Of a DNA stretch of 64,000 bases, positions 1-7,839 are shown piece by piece (position 1 is the first letter of the stretch; each line of letters begins with the position of its first letter). The notes under the pieces were generated by a model, which did no database searches, was not told where the DNA came from, and saw only the letters and a list, made by a program, of their open reading frames with translations. The position numbers and the translations under genes were made by a program. Location: the IMG/VR virus record IMGVR_UViG_3300018063_000012, positions 1 to 64,000 of that record; one strand, given 5' to 3'. The stretch is from a virus.

Positions 1-17
1 GCACAAGAAAGTAACGT

Positions 18-752
18 ATGAAGTCAACAGGCAGAAACTTTAGAGTAGGATTCAGGTCTATCTGGCCTGAACAACACGCTTTTAACGAGGACGCCCACGT
101 CCCAACAGGGGAGATTTTGAAACCTAATGAACCATCAAAACCATTGCCTGAAACAATGGAAGAGTTCGTTGCCCAGTATAGCATCAAAATCAAAGCTATC
201 ATTCATCGGCTTGGGGTCCGCAATCAACAGGATGTAGAGGACTTGGAGCAAGATGTTTATATCAAGATGATGAAATATGGTCTGCCGGGCAAGCGCACCA
301 ACGCACAGGGCAAAGTATTCAAACCAAACTACGGACTGATTGTCAAATCGGTCGTCCTAAACTGGAAGAAAAAACAGACTACTGACTCATTATCCTCTGC
401 AGGGAGCATTGACCAAATAATGGAAACTAAGACTGGTAAAAAGATTAAAGTCGTTGAGAAAGAACATCCGGTAATGCCAGAGGACGAGAAGGTAGATATT
501 GAGGAGTTCCTGCAGAAGTGGGATGCAGAATTGGCACAGAAGGCACCCTGGTCTAAACCGTCCCACAGGGGTAATGAGGCCAAGTGTCTATCGGATGTTA
601 TGCATATGCTTGCATCAGGTATGAAAGCAAATGCAATAGCAAAGCACTTTAAAGTCGCACCCCAGACCGTAAGTGTATGGAAACAGAAGCTTTACGAGTC
701 GGCACGGGAGTTGCATAACAAAGGGCTTGATGAAGAAAACAGAAATGACTAA
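18..752 (+). CDS. Sigma-70-like RNA polymerase sigma factor (phage-encoded)
   Basis: A 244-residue protein. Residues about 53-86 look like sigma region 2: the stretch DVEDLEQDVYIKM matches the usual D-x-E-D-L-x-Q-x-x-F/Y pattern of region 2.1/2.2. The C-terminal helix-turn-helix (ANAIAKHFKVAPQTVSVWK, near residue 205) would be region 4. The middle is charged and unlike a standard ECF linker. An in-frame stop at 12-14 fixes the start. Inferred role: directing RNA polymerase to phage promoters, possibly the late ones such as the AT-rich repeats before the scaffold gene. It could instead be a non-sigma HTH protein; the region 2 match is the main support. Confidence 0.6.
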   Translation: MKSTGRNFRVGFRSIWPEQHAFNEDAHVPTGEILKPNEPSKPLPETMEEFVAQYSIKIKAIIHRLGVRNQQDVEDLEQDVYIKMMKYGLPGKRTNAQGKVFKPNYGLIVKSVVLNWKKKQTTDSLSSAGSIDQIMETKTGKKIKVVEKEHPVMPEDEKVDIEEFLQKWDAELAQKAPWSKPSHRGNEAKCLSDVMHMLASGMKANAIAKHFKVAPQTVSVWKQKLYESARELHNKGLDEENRND

Positions 753-772
753 GTCGGGGAAGAAAGGATAAA

Positions 773-952
773 ATGAAAGTCAAAGCGATAGTTAAATCGG
801 AGCTCGTCGGATTCGGGTATCATTACCTCTGCGAAATCGACGGAGAGGAATATCAACTCCATATCGGTATCAACGATGCGACTACTTTGGATAAGCTTTT
901 TACAGATGCGGGTAAAATGCTTAGGCAGATATTTCCACACAAAGTAATGTAA
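773..952 (+). CDS. Small protein, 59 aa, unknown
   Basis: Begins MKVKAIVKSELVGFGYHYLC after a good ribosome site (gaagaaagg, about 8 bases upstream). The N-terminal half alternates hydrophobic and polar residues as in a small beta-sheet fold, followed by one helix. I do not recognise a family. It sits 20 bases after the sigma-like gene and just before the next unit. Confidence 0.6.
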   Translation: MKVKAIVKSELVGFGYHYLCEIDGEEYQLHIGINDATTLDKLFTDAGKMLRQIFPHKVM

Positions 953-970
953 TTGAGGAGGAGACATTCT

Positions 971-1282
971 ATGCCAAGCAAGACTAAATTTAAAAAGAAG
1001 AAACTGCCAGATAGGTTCGTAGAATTGATTCAGTTCCTGAAGGATTTGTCTGAAATGCTAACTGAACACGGATTGTCTTATCCATCGCTATGGGAACAAG
1101 TCAAACCAAAGTATCGAGCTGAATTCAAATCTTGGGTTGAAAATTATAAGTGCCAGACCTGGGAGGATAATTGGAGGAGAGCCTGGGAGATATATCAACT
1201 CGATTTTTTCCAATTCCTGATTTATAACATCACTGGCGGACAGACGAATTGCCACGAGGAAGCAGAGTCAAATGCCGATTAA
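971..1282 (+). CDS. Hypothetical protein, 103 aa, basic N-terminus
   Basis: ATG at 971 follows the strong ribosome site gaggagg; a TTG at 953 in the same frame lies upstream of that site and is less likely. The first 13 residues are lysine-rich (PSKTKFKKKKL); the rest is helical and rich in Trp and aromatic residues. No family recognised. It overlaps the next gene by 11 bases. Confidence 0.6.
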   Translation: MPSKTKFKKKKLPDRFVELIQFLKDLSEMLTEHGLSYPSLWEQVKPKYRAEFKSWVENYKCQTWEDNWRRAWEIYQLDFFQFLIYNITGGQTNCHEEAESNAD

Positions 1283-1538
1283 ACCTAAGATACTTGGAAC
1301 GTCCCCAAATAGACCTTCATATGAAAAGGAAGGGCCGAGATGTCAATACTGCAAAGAATTACTACCATATACTTATTATATATTTGATGGGAGCTACGGG
1401 CCGAAGAAGAATGGCCTACATAGTAGTGACGAATGTATGAGAAATATGTTGAAAAAAATAACGGAGCAGAGTACTGAAATAATGAAACTTATTGAAAGGA
1501 TAATATGTCAACTAAAACACGGAATCGCAGAGAAGTAA
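1272..1538 (+). CDS. Small Cys-containing protein, 88 aa
   Basis: Contains CQYCKELLPY near residue 24 and a later Cys (SSDECMRN, near residue 55), so a small metal-binding knuckle is possible. The C-terminal third is a helix (ITEQSTEIMKLIERI). The ribosome site gaggaag lies 12 bases upstream. Its 3' end overlaps the next gene by 34 bases in another frame. Function unknown. Confidence 0.55.
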   Translation: MPIKPKILGTSPNRPSYEKEGPRCQYCKELLPYTYYIFDGSYGPKKNGLHSSDECMRNMLKKITEQSTEIMKLIERIICQLKHGIAEK

Positions 1539-2125
1539 AACCACCGGTAGTCGGACGGGAGTATTATGTCGTCAGCTCACGACACGGATCCTTCCGAGGC
1601 ATCTGCACTGAATCCGGAAAGGAGTGGGCGGACTTTAGAATTACTGACGGAATGGTCAAGTATATGACCCAAAGCGATAGTATGGTCGGAGAAGTTTGTA
1701 GATTCCGGCTGGACCTGCTTTATGGATTCTATGATGTTATAGAAACATTGGAGCAGGTCAAGCAAGAGAAGAATATGTCTCTGATGGCGCGGCTTGAGAT
1801 GATGGATAAGCGTGCCCGTAACTTGCTACTATACTTCTGGGCCCGGGCGGTAGACCATGCCGGCAAGGTTGACGTTCGGCATATGAACGAAGAGGACTTT
1901 CAGTTTGCTTTCGAGATGGACTTTAAAGGATTGATTCAATTCCGGCCGATTGATCCGAAAGGAAAACATAACCACGTCTGGGGTGAGACAGCAAGTGAGA
2001 TGGGCGTTAACACTACCTACTATGTGATACTCTCTAAAGAGGCCTGGGACTTGGCAAAGGCTGAATATATCGCACGGTCACGCAGGATGTTCTTTGACCC
2101 ACAGCGATGGGACGAAAATTTATGA
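1505..2125 (+). CDS. Hypothetical protein, 206 aa
   Basis: Start ATG is preceded by gaaagg. The protein has a beta-rich N-terminal half (VGREYYVVSSRHGSFRGI) and a helical segment near residues 85-125 (MSLMARLEMMDKRARNLLLY). No motif I recognise. It overlaps genes on both sides, so it is probably translated in series with them. Longest unknown in the early cluster. Confidence 0.6.
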   Translation: MSTKTRNRREVKPPVVGREYYVVSSRHGSFRGICTESGKEWADFRITDGMVKYMTQSDSMVGEVCRFRLDLLYGFYDVIETLEQVKQEKNMSLMARLEMMDKRARNLLLYFWARAVDHAGKVDVRHMNEEDFQFAFEMDFKGLIQFRPIDPKGKHNHVWGETASEMGVNTTYYVILSKEAWDLAKAEYIARSRRMFFDPQRWDENL

Positions 2126-2556
2126 TGAACATTCAAACTACTATTCCTTGTCCGGGATGTCAATCATTAGTTCGGGCAACAGGTTCCAGTCAAGAAGGGC
2201 TTTTCTTTTTCTGTCCTAACTATGATTGTGACTATCTTAACCTAACTACAAACGATGATATGGTTGAATGTCTGAATGCTAAAATACGGGAAGAACTTTA
2301 TTTTGAGCTCGACTTTGTGAAAGCACAGGAAGAACAGGATAGAGAAAATCAACTAAAGAACGAGGCTGAACAGAATAAGCTAGCCATTAGCGATAAGTCA
2401 TTAGACTTCTCACCATTTGATTATGGAATAGCTAAAATGCCACCTCTCGCCGGATATCATATGCCACCAAGTCTTTATGCATCCGGCAAAAATGATAGAC
2501 TGACTGATTGGTCCTTTGGCGGTATGATATTTAAGACTATAACGAGGAAAGGATAA
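2122..2556 (+). CDS. Zn-ribbon protein, about 144 aa
   Basis: The N-terminus has two Cys pairs, CPGC near residue 12 and CPNYDCDY near residue 34, typical of a zinc ribbon. A charged helix follows (KAQEEQDRENQLKNEAEQNK). I chose ATG 2122 because it overlaps the upstream stop (ATGA) and sits after gggacg; ATG 2107 and 2125 are alternatives. Possible nucleic-acid-binding adaptor; no function established. Confidence 0.55.
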   Translation: MMNIQTTIPCPGCQSLVRATGSSQEGLFFFCPNYDCDYLNLTTNDDMVECLNAKIREELYFELDFVKAQEEQDRENQLKNEAEQNKLAISDKSLDFSPFDYGIAKMPPLAGYHMPPSLYASGKNDRLTDWSFGGMIFKTITRKG

Positions 2557-2558
2557 AT

Positions 2559-2840
2559 ATGGCAGAACTAACATCCGGACAGAAAGTCAAAGCACAGATA
2601 CGCGATGCCGTGCATGCATTTAAGATGGAGACTAGTTATTTTCCTGACTTGATTCTGATTAAGCCAGACACATTAAAAATGCTGGAGAGTGGGGCGACCT
2701 CTATTGATCCAGTTTGTTTCTGGGAAGGCGGATGTAAACTGTATCGACTCTTTGGAGTTGAAGTGTTAGTGTCACCATATTTGAAAGTTTCTTTTAAATG
2801 CGTACTTCAGTACTTCAGTACCACAATGAGAGGAGAATAA
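2559..2840 (+). CDS. Hypothetical protein, 93 aa
   Basis: Starts MAELTSGQKVKAQIRDAVH two bases after the previous stop, with ribosome site gaggaaagg. Mixed helix/strand composition and two isolated cysteines; no family recognised. A direct repeat tacttcagtacttcag lies in its 3' end. Confidence 0.5.
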   Translation: MAELTSGQKVKAQIRDAVHAFKMETSYFPDLILIKPDTLKMLESGATSIDPVCFWEGGCKLYRLFGVEVLVSPYLKVSFKCVLQYFSTTMRGE

Positions 2841-2842
2841 AA

Positions 2843-3034
2843 ATGAAAACGGAGGAAGAAATGAGTGAGGTAATAGAGAATCTGGAGCGGAAGGTAAAAA
2901 TATTAAAAGAACGAATTGACCAAGCTCTGCTAGAAGGGTTTAATTGGCGTGAGGATGATGTAATTTTGAAAAGAATGGAAGCTAAGATTGCACAGAAAAA
3001 GGCGCTCCTAAAGGAATTTGAACCACTGACATGA
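2843..3034 (+). CDS. Small coiled-coil protein, 63 aa
   Basis: ATG 2843 follows gagaggag. The sequence is almost all charged helix (VIENLERKVKILKERIDQAL, then RMEAKIAQKKALLKEF), with leucine and isoleucine at heptad spacing, so a short coiled coil is likely. Its stop overlaps the next ATG by four bases (translational coupling). Function unknown. Confidence 0.6.
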   Translation: MKTEEEMSEVIENLERKVKILKERIDQALLEGFNWREDDVILKRMEAKIAQKKALLKEFEPLT

Positions 3035-3315
3035 AAGAGAGGTTAGATGAGGCGGAGGGGAAGGAACTTGTTGGTAAAACTGGAGAGGAAGAGAGGAGAA
3101 TAAAAGTGGCAACCAAACAAATTAAAGGTGAATTTAAACTCCGACTACATAAACAGCAACCACCTGGAACCCTGTTTTTAGCAGTAACACATCCAGAACA
3201 CGGGACTGGCGGAGGCACATTTTTTTTGAAGATTGAACTTCCTTTTTTTATGACTGAAGCTGACTTCCTTAAAGTACTTGGTGAAATAAATGTAAGGCTT
3301 TGTGAGACAGAATAA
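3031..3315 (+). CDS. Hypothetical protein, 94 aa
   Basis: A charged N-terminus (MKERLDEAEGKELVGKTGEE) precedes a beta-rich region with GTGGGTFFLKIELPFF. No motif recognised. The start is inferred from the ATGA overlap with the upstream stop; the GTG at 3107 after gaggaga is an alternative that would drop the charged leader. Confidence 0.5.
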   Translation: MKERLDEAEGKELVGKTGEEERRIKVATKQIKGEFKLRLHKQQPPGTLFLAVTHPEHGTGGGTFFLKIELPFFMTEADFLKVLGEINVRLCETE

Positions 3316-3814
3316 GAAACGAATAAAATGCGCAGTATGCCGAAAGATGCGCAAACCAAATAGGCCCGATGGGGTGTTGTGTACTAAATGCTATAGCATA
3401 GTTATCCAACCAAAAGAGGATGATAGGGACGCAGTCAAATCCGATGGCTATATTATGCTGGTCAAAGGAGTTGGGCCGAAGGGACTTTTTAAACAGCTAA
3501 CAGTATCAGTATTTAAATGTGCTGTTAACGATGTGTTATATCCACCAGCCGCGTATGAAGATGAACTGGGATGGAGAGCCTCACTTAGCGATGACGATGA
3601 TGAAGACAGTGACAGGTGGAAGAAAGCCGCAGGATATAGCGGAATAGCTCAGCAAAGATTTATCGTTCTGGCATATGCTTCTTGGGGTAATCTGGGTATG
3701 AAGAAAATTTATGATACTGTGCGATATACTTATCTGTATCTCTTCGCACCACGATTTAAGAAGCTGGTAGATGAGTATCGAAAGAATCATGACTATTTGA
3801 GCGACGGGGATTAA
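3302..3814 (+). CDS. Zn-knuckle protein, 170 aa
   Basis: GTG start inside the previous gene, after taagg. CAVCRKM and CTKC within the first 35 residues form a treble-clef-like or ribbon zinc site. The middle has an acidic run (SDDDDEDSDR, near residue 95) and a C-terminal basic/aromatic helix. It lies immediately before the nucleotidyltransferase gene. Function unknown. Confidence 0.55.
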   Translation: MRQNKKRIKCAVCRKMRKPNRPDGVLCTKCYSIVIQPKEDDRDAVKSDGYIMLVKGVGPKGLFKQLTVSVFKCAVNDVLYPPAAYEDELGWRASLSDDDDEDSDRWKKAAGYSGIAQQRFIVLAYASWGNLGMKKIYDTVRYTYLYLFAPRFKKLVDEYRKNHDYLSDGD

Positions 3815-3815
3815 A

Positions 3816-4457
3816 ATGGAAGAAGGAGAAAAAATACAGCATAGTATCTTCTATAAAGAGGGATTCGATAAAGCGGTTCGGATCCTTGCACGGATTCAGA
3901 CAGTAGTACCGGAGGCCATTCTGGCTGGTGGAGCGCTTCGGGATATAGACTTTGGAATACTGCCTAAAGACTTGGACATCTGGATTAACGTAGATTCAGA
4001 GGATGCTTTTGATAGGAAGCTTCGACTGATTGCCGACCTTTTTGGAATTCCTTTTGAATCAGAAGGAGAAGGTAACTATGACGGTATCAGTGAACGCATT
4101 TTCATTTCCCAGTATCACTTGCCTATGAAGAACGGCATAGACTTGAATATCATCGGTGTCAATCTGGCCGATAATTTTACTGTCCAACGACTAGTGCAGG
4201 AGTTCGACTTTGGTATCTGCCGCATAGGATACCACTCCGGGAATCAGGTTTATGTTTCGGCAGAGTACCTGAAAGACAAACAAAATGAAACCTTCTCTCT
4301 TGACTTAAACGATGTATGTGTAGATAGGGAGAGGTCTATGGGACGCTGGGACAGATTGCGGTTTAAATATCCCGGGTTTACTTTGAAAATAATCGGACAC
4401 GGTGGGAACGTATATGTGAAGGAAGGGGAATTTATATTTAAGAAGAAAGGAACATAG
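3816..4457 (+). CDS. Nucleotidyltransferase, poly(A) polymerase/CCA-enzyme head fold
   Basis: A 213-residue protein with the hallmark ILAGGALRD near residues 34-42 and LPKDLDIWI near residues 48-56: the G-G-x-x-R-D element and paired Asp of the Pol-beta superfamily seen in PcnB/Cca head domains. Only the head domain is present, which is common for phage versions, so there is no RNA-binding body to define a substrate. It could transfer a nucleotide to RNA or protein, or act as a toxin-like modifier; I cannot choose. The stop is a TAG two bases before the next ATG. Confidence 0.75.
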   Translation: MEEGEKIQHSIFYKEGFDKAVRILARIQTVVPEAILAGGALRDIDFGILPKDLDIWINVDSEDAFDRKLRLIADLFGIPFESEGEGNYDGISERIFISQYHLPMKNGIDLNIIGVNLADNFTVQRLVQEFDFGICRIGYHSGNQVYVSAEYLKDKQNETFSLDLNDVCVDRERSMGRWDRLRFKYPGFTLKIIGHGGNVYVKEGEFIFKKKGT

Positions 4458-4458
4458 G

Positions 4459-4644
4459 ATGCCACTTCATTTAATTGAAAGCACCGAGAATACTAATATA
4501 CTTCGGCTTGTATTAGAAGTTGGTAGTTTTATAGTAGAAGAAACAGTGATTGCAGAGATAGAAATAAACGCACATCTTTCTCAGGAAGAAAGAGATAGAA
4601 TCAAAGGTGTACTGAAAAGTAAGTTAGATGGATACTTCCTCTAA
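4459..4644 (+). CDS. Small protein, 61 aa
   Basis: MPLHLIESTENTNILRLVLE, then a helix HLSQEERDRIKGVLKSKLDG. Ribosome site aaagga lies 6 bases before the ATG. Directly follows the nucleotidyltransferase and is probably co-translated. No family recognised. Confidence 0.5.
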   Translation: MPLHLIESTENTNILRLVLEVGSFIVEETVIAEIEINAHLSQEERDRIKGVLKSKLDGYFL

Positions 4645-4656
4645 AAGGAGAACTCA

Positions 4657-4977
4657 TTGCCACCTAAAGGGTTTATAGAACGTCGTCAGTTCGCCGCACA
4701 GCTTTCAGGGCTTAGAATTGAGGCCAGTACTTTAGGTCTTTTTCGAACTATGCACGCTATTGACAATGCACTAAAGATTATTGGATATGAGATAGCAGAT
4801 ATAGCTACAGGGAAACAAGCTGACTTATCACGAATTGGTATAAATATAGAGACCGGTGTGGTAAAGTGTAAAAGGCACCTGCGATATAAAGCACTGCGAG
4901 CTCCCGAGGGATGTACTGATTGCTGGAGTATGTTTCTGAACCGAAAAAATTCAATAGAACAGGCCAAGAAAGCCTAA
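4657..4977 (+). CDS. Hypothetical protein, 106 aa, TTG start
   Basis: The frame opens at TTG 4657, correctly spaced after aaaggag. Predicted helical N-terminal two thirds, then VVKCKRHLRYKALRAPEGCT with three cysteines (KCKRH, GCTDC) that could bind a metal. Function unknown. Confidence 0.55.
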   Translation: MPPKGFIERRQFAAQLSGLRIEASTLGLFRTMHAIDNALKIIGYEIADIATGKQADLSRIGINIETGVVKCKRHLRYKALRAPEGCTDCWSMFLNRKNSIEQAKKA

Positions 4978-4986
4978 GGAGAACTA

Positions 4987-5181
4987 ATGGCACTAAAAGT
5001 AACTGTTGGAGCATTGGGTGTTAGCCTGCGGGCCGACACAAAGAGTGAGATTATGTACTATCTACGGGAGCGAGGGGTGAAGGTAAGTGCAGATGAGATT
5101 ACCAAAGAAGGACTGACCGGACAATTCAAATTTTTTAAGATGGGTAGGGTCCCAGAGAAAGGAAAAAAGGGTGGTAAGTAG
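4987..5181 (+). CDS. Small protein, 64 aa
   Basis: Starts MALKVTVGALGVSLRADTKS after aaggag. A short alpha/beta protein with a basic C-terminal tail (KGKKGGK) that contains the ribosome-site-like purine tract of the next small gene. No family recognised. Confidence 0.55.
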   Translation: MALKVTVGALGVSLRADTKSEIMYYLRERGVKVSADEITKEGLTGQFKFFKMGRVPEKGKKGGK

Positions 5182-5305
5182 AATCCAACGAGGTGCCATT
5201 GAATCTTTGGTAGCCGGCATTGTATTTGGTTTCTGGATGCATAGCTTTCTGGCCGGGATATTTATGATTTTCGCACTATCAATGTTTATTGTGGACAAAG
5301 AATGA
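5171..5305 (+). CDS. Small membrane protein, 44 aa
   Basis: GTG start within the end of the previous gene, preceded by aaaagg. After VSRIQRGAIESL the protein is a hydrophobic segment (VAGIVFGFWMHSFLAGIFM and on), one or two membrane passes, ending VDKE. Its TGA overlaps the next ATG. Function unknown; such peptides in phage early regions often act on host envelope processes, but nothing here proves it. Confidence 0.5.
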   Translation: MVSRIQRGAIESLVAGIVFGFWMHSFLAGIFMIFALSMFIVDKE

Positions 5306-5460
5306 AGCCGAATAAGAAGCGTTGTGTATGCGGACACCGACTACACCGCAAAGGTCGCGCCGGTGGTTTTCTGGTTGTGAAATGTTCCACATCCGGATGT
5401 CCGTGCCTAACATTGAAACCAAGGCTTCCAAAACCTTCTCTTAACCTGGAGGGGGTATGA
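5302..5460 (+). CDS. CxCGH-type Zn miniprotein, 52 aa
   Basis: MKPNKKRCVCGHRLHRKGRA, then KCSTSGCPC. The C-x-C-G-H ... C ... C-x-C spacing is the small zinc-binding pattern also seen in the miniprotein at 11352. The codons for its last residues (LEGV) contain the ggaggggg ribosome site of the next gene, so the 3' end is dual-purpose. Probably a metal-stabilised adaptor; function unknown. Confidence 0.55.
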   Translation: MKPNKKRCVCGHRLHRKGRAGGFLVVKCSTSGCPCLTLKPRLPKPSLNLEGV

Positions 5461-5654
5461 AAGCTTTCGAACAGTCACAATTCAGACCTAGTAATGGATG
5501 TGAGACTCTGGTTTACTGTCCTCTATGTCGTCAACGGGCAAAATATAAACACGAGGAAAAGGATTTTAATCACGACTGTTTCGACCAAGTGTTTGAATGT
5601 ATTAATGATGAATGTGAGATGCAGACTTTTATATTGCAGAAACAGAAAGGATAA
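5457..5654 (+). CDS. Ogr/Delta-like Zn-finger protein, 65 aa
   Basis: CPLCRQRAKYKHEEKDF followed by FECINDECEMQTFIL has the spacing of the Ogr/Delta zinc fingers (CPxC ... CxNxxCxxTF) of P2-type late transcription activators. Ogr proteins contact host RNA polymerase alpha, so an activator role is possible. The match is by pattern only. ATG overlaps the upstream stop and follows ggaggggg. Confidence 0.45.
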   Translation: MKAFEQSQFRPSNGCETLVYCPLCRQRAKYKHEEKDFNHDCFDQVFECINDECEMQTFILQKQKG

Positions 5655-5659
5655 ATACT

Positions 5660-5806
5660 ATGTGTGTAATTTGCGTAGAAACAATAGCAGTAGGAGTTGC
5701 GGTATGCACCATTGGAGCAGGATACTTAAAAATTCATATTGACAAGAAGAAGTTAGAGAAGGAAGAATGCAAGAATGAGAGTAATCAAGAGAAGAAAAAT
5801 TCATAA
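5660..5806 (+). CDS. Small single-pass membrane protein, 48 aa
   Basis: MCVICVETIAVGVAVCTIGA is a hydrophobic N-terminal segment with three cysteines; the remainder is a highly charged Lys/Glu helix (KKKLEKEECKNESNQEKKN). Topology: membrane anchor with a charged tail. Ribosome site aaagga upstream. TAATG overlap with the next gene. Function unknown. Confidence 0.5.
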   Translation: MCVICVETIAVGVAVCTIGAGYLKIHIDKKKLEKEECKNESNQEKKNS

Positions 5807-6084
5807 TGGAAATATTTAAGAAGGATCCAGAATCCGGCGCACCAATCTGGTCAGTGACGTGTCCGAACTGTACTAAAGTTCATAGCTTTCCACTCGACTG
5901 GAGCCGGATGCCTTTTACAATAACACTCCCTTGCGGATATAAACTAAGCGGATATAAACCAAACTTTGTTGAAATGAAAGCGATACCAGAGATATTGAAA
6001 GATGGACATCCTGTAGGTGTGCAGGATTGTGTTTATCTGAATGGGACGTGTATTTTCTGCCATATACCGTGGAAAAGAAACTAA
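5806..6084 (+). CDS. Cys-rich small protein, 92 aa
   Basis: Contains CPNCTKVHSF near residue 19, a single Cys at LPCGYK, and CIFCHIPW near the end: two CxxC pairs that could form one zinc ribbon. The ATG overlaps the upstream stop (TAATG). No named family. Confidence 0.5.
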   Translation: MEIFKKDPESGAPIWSVTCPNCTKVHSFPLDWSRMPFTITLPCGYKLSGYKPNFVEMKAIPEILKDGHPVGVQDCVYLNGTCIFCHIPWKRN

Positions 6085-6305
6085 CTAATCCAGTTCGATT
6101 GGTGATGCAATGCACTGCCTGTAAGAACGCCCAGTTTGTAGATGTGATTGCAGAGACGGATACTATAGTGGATTGTGTGAAATGTGCCAAGCCAGTAACC
6201 CTTCTCTGGCGCACGATCCCACTACATATTCAGAGTGAAATTATTAATAGGTCTAAATCAGGACCGCCAAAGAGAGGAACAGATGAGATTACCAGCACTA
6301 CATAA
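6027..6305 (+). CDS. Zn-ribbon protein, up to 92 aa (start uncertain)
   Basis: MQCTACKNAQFVDVIAETDT followed by VDCVKCAKPVTLLW gives two CxxC pairs spaced as in a zinc ribbon. The first possible start is TTG 6027, overlapping the previous gene by 58 bases; ATG 6104 would give a compact ribbon protein but has no clear ribosome site. I keep the long form with low certainty on the start. Confidence 0.45.
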   Translation: MCLSEWDVYFLPYTVEKKLTNPVRLVMQCTACKNAQFVDVIAETDTIVDCVKCAKPVTLLWRTIPLHIQSEIINRSKSGPPKRGTDEITSTT

Positions 6306-6588
6306 GTTGATGGAGTTGTTGAGTCAGTTGCCAAGATTGACTGAGCAGTTAGTTCCAGATGAGGACTTACAAGCCGCGAAAAAGGAACTCGATAAGACAG
6401 AAATTCTTGTAGAGGCCTGCTATAGAGCTGAAACTGCACACGATTGGATGGATACGGTTGATCTTATGGTAGAAGCGATGGAAGAGTTTGAATATGATGT
6501 TCCAGATTCTACTGATACTAATATAACTTCCAAAGGATCTTCAGTAAGCGGGGGATGTAACAATTCAGAAGAATTAATCCCTGACTAA
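6283..6588 (+). CDS. Hypothetical acidic helical protein, 101 aa
   Basis: ATG 6283 follows gagagga. Begins MRLPALHKLMELLSQLPRLT; mostly helical and acidic (VDLMVEAMEEFEYDVPDSTD), with a low-complexity Ser/Gly/Asn tail. No family recognised. It ends 27 bases before the DNA methyltransferase. Confidence 0.55.
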   Translation: MRLPALHKLMELLSQLPRLTEQLVPDEDLQAAKKELDKTEILVEACYRAETAHDWMDTVDLMVEAMEEFEYDVPDSTDTNITSKGSSVSGGCNNSEELIPD

Positions 6589-6614
6589 ACAGCCCAAGAA
6601 TTGTATAACTAACG

Positions 6615-7733
6615 ATGCAGTATCTTGGCAATAAAAATAAGCTACTTAAAGTCATCTGGGATGTCATCGATAGCAAAGGAATTGGCGGAGATACCTTTTT
6701 TGACTTATTTTCCGGAACAGGGACTGTAGGTGCATCCGCCAAGCTTCGCGGATATCAAGTAATCAGTTCAGACTTGCTTTACTTATCATATATCCTGCAG
6801 AAGACTTACATAGGATTAAATTCATATCCAACTTTTGAAGGATTACTCACATGGCGAGGAAGTATTGGTAAGGTGCGACGCATAGAAAATAATCCAGCGA
6901 AAGATCCAGCTCGGCGAGTGATTGACTATCTAAATCAACTGGAAGGCGTGGAGGGGTTCATATTCAAAGAGTATTCTGAAGAAGGCACAGCATCGGGTCC
7001 CTTCAAACGGAAGTATTTTTATGGAATTACAGCGAAAAGGATTGATGCTATCAGGTTACAGATAAGAGAGTGGGATAATAAGGGTTTACTGACTATCAAT
7101 GAGAAATGTTTTCTACTTGCTTCCTTGATTGAAGCGGCATCCGAAGTAGGGAACAGTTGCGGACACTTCTCATACTTCTTGGATAAAGAAGGAGATAAAT
7201 CATTTGAAGAACTCGACTTATTAATTCCAGAATTAAATACTAAAGAATTGATACTCGGTAGAAAGGATTATGGACATTATGCTTATCAGTGTGACGGTGT
7301 TAAAGTACTAGAGATGTTGCCGGCAATGCTTCCGCAGGGAGTAGATATACTATATTTGGATCCACCGTATAACGGGGCGCAATATTCACGGAACTATCAC
7401 GTGATTGAAACCATAGCTAAGTATGATAACCCGAAACTGTATAATCAAACTGGGATGCGGCCGGATATTGCTAACATCAGTTCGAGCTTCTGTAGTGCCG
7501 AAGGGGCATACGAAGGCCTGCGAGACATTCTGGAAATAGGCGGTTTCAAACATTTGCTGTTAAGCTATAACAGCGAAGGTGTAATGAAACACGAGAAGAT
7601 TATGGATGTACTATCGATGTGCGGTGAAGTGGATTTCGTCCAAGAGAAGTATAAACGGTATGTGACTAATCAAGCGGCTAAAGCTACAGCTGGCAAAGTT
7701 TATGAAAGGGTGTACCATCTTCGAGTGCGATGA
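6615..7733 (+). CDS. D12-class N6-adenine DNA methyltransferase
   Basis: A 372-residue Dam-like enzyme that would transfer a methyl group from SAM to adenine N6 in DNA. Visible signatures: N-terminal QYLGNKNKLL, SAM motif FFDLFSGTGTVG near residues 28-39, and the catalytic DILYLDPPYNG near residue 248. Length and motif order fit the D12 (MT-alpha) class. No restriction endonuclease lies nearby, so it is most likely a solitary enzyme protecting phage DNA from host restriction, with two further DNA methyltransferases at 8519 and 19506. Confidence 0.9.
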   Translation: MQYLGNKNKLLKVIWDVIDSKGIGGDTFFDLFSGTGTVGASAKLRGYQVISSDLLYLSYILQKTYIGLNSYPTFEGLLTWRGSIGKVRRIENNPAKDPARRVIDYLNQLEGVEGFIFKEYSEEGTASGPFKRKYFYGITAKRIDAIRLQIREWDNKGLLTINEKCFLLASLIEAASEVGNSCGHFSYFLDKEGDKSFEELDLLIPELNTKELILGRKDYGHYAYQCDGVKVLEMLPAMLPQGVDILYLDPPYNGAQYSRNYHVIETIAKYDNPKLYNQTGMRPDIANISSSFCSAEGAYEGLRDILEIGGFKHLLLSYNSEGVMKHEKIMDVLSMCGEVDFVQEKYKRYVTNQAAKATAGKVYERVYHLRVR

Positions 7734-7735
7734 TA

Positions 7736-7817
7736 TTGCTGGGTGACCTATGCTCGCCCCGAGTGGGAGAGTGTGGGACGGACTATCCAACCCGTGCGGG
7801 AACGCGAAGCCCAGCAA
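7736..7817 (+). ncRNA. Candidate structured RNA, 82 nt
   Basis: The gap between the methyltransferase and the HAD gene has a perfect 8-bp closing helix: ttgctggg (7736-7743) pairs with cccagcaa (7810-7817). Inside are two hairpins, ctcg-ccc-cgag (7753-7763) and ccc-gtgc-ggg (7791-7800), and a possible third (gga...tcc). The stretch is much more G+C-rich than neighbouring genes. It could be an independent small RNA or a leader of the HAD gene 23 bases downstream. No known class recognised. Confidence 0.45.
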
Positions 7818-7839
7818 ACTTTTATAACAGGAGAAAAGA

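Noticed and set aside
7736-7817. Self-cleaving ribozyme (hammerhead, twister, pistol)
   Set aside because: The conserved hammerhead core (ctgatga and gaaa) is missing, and the loops do not match the twister or pistol cores as I know them.
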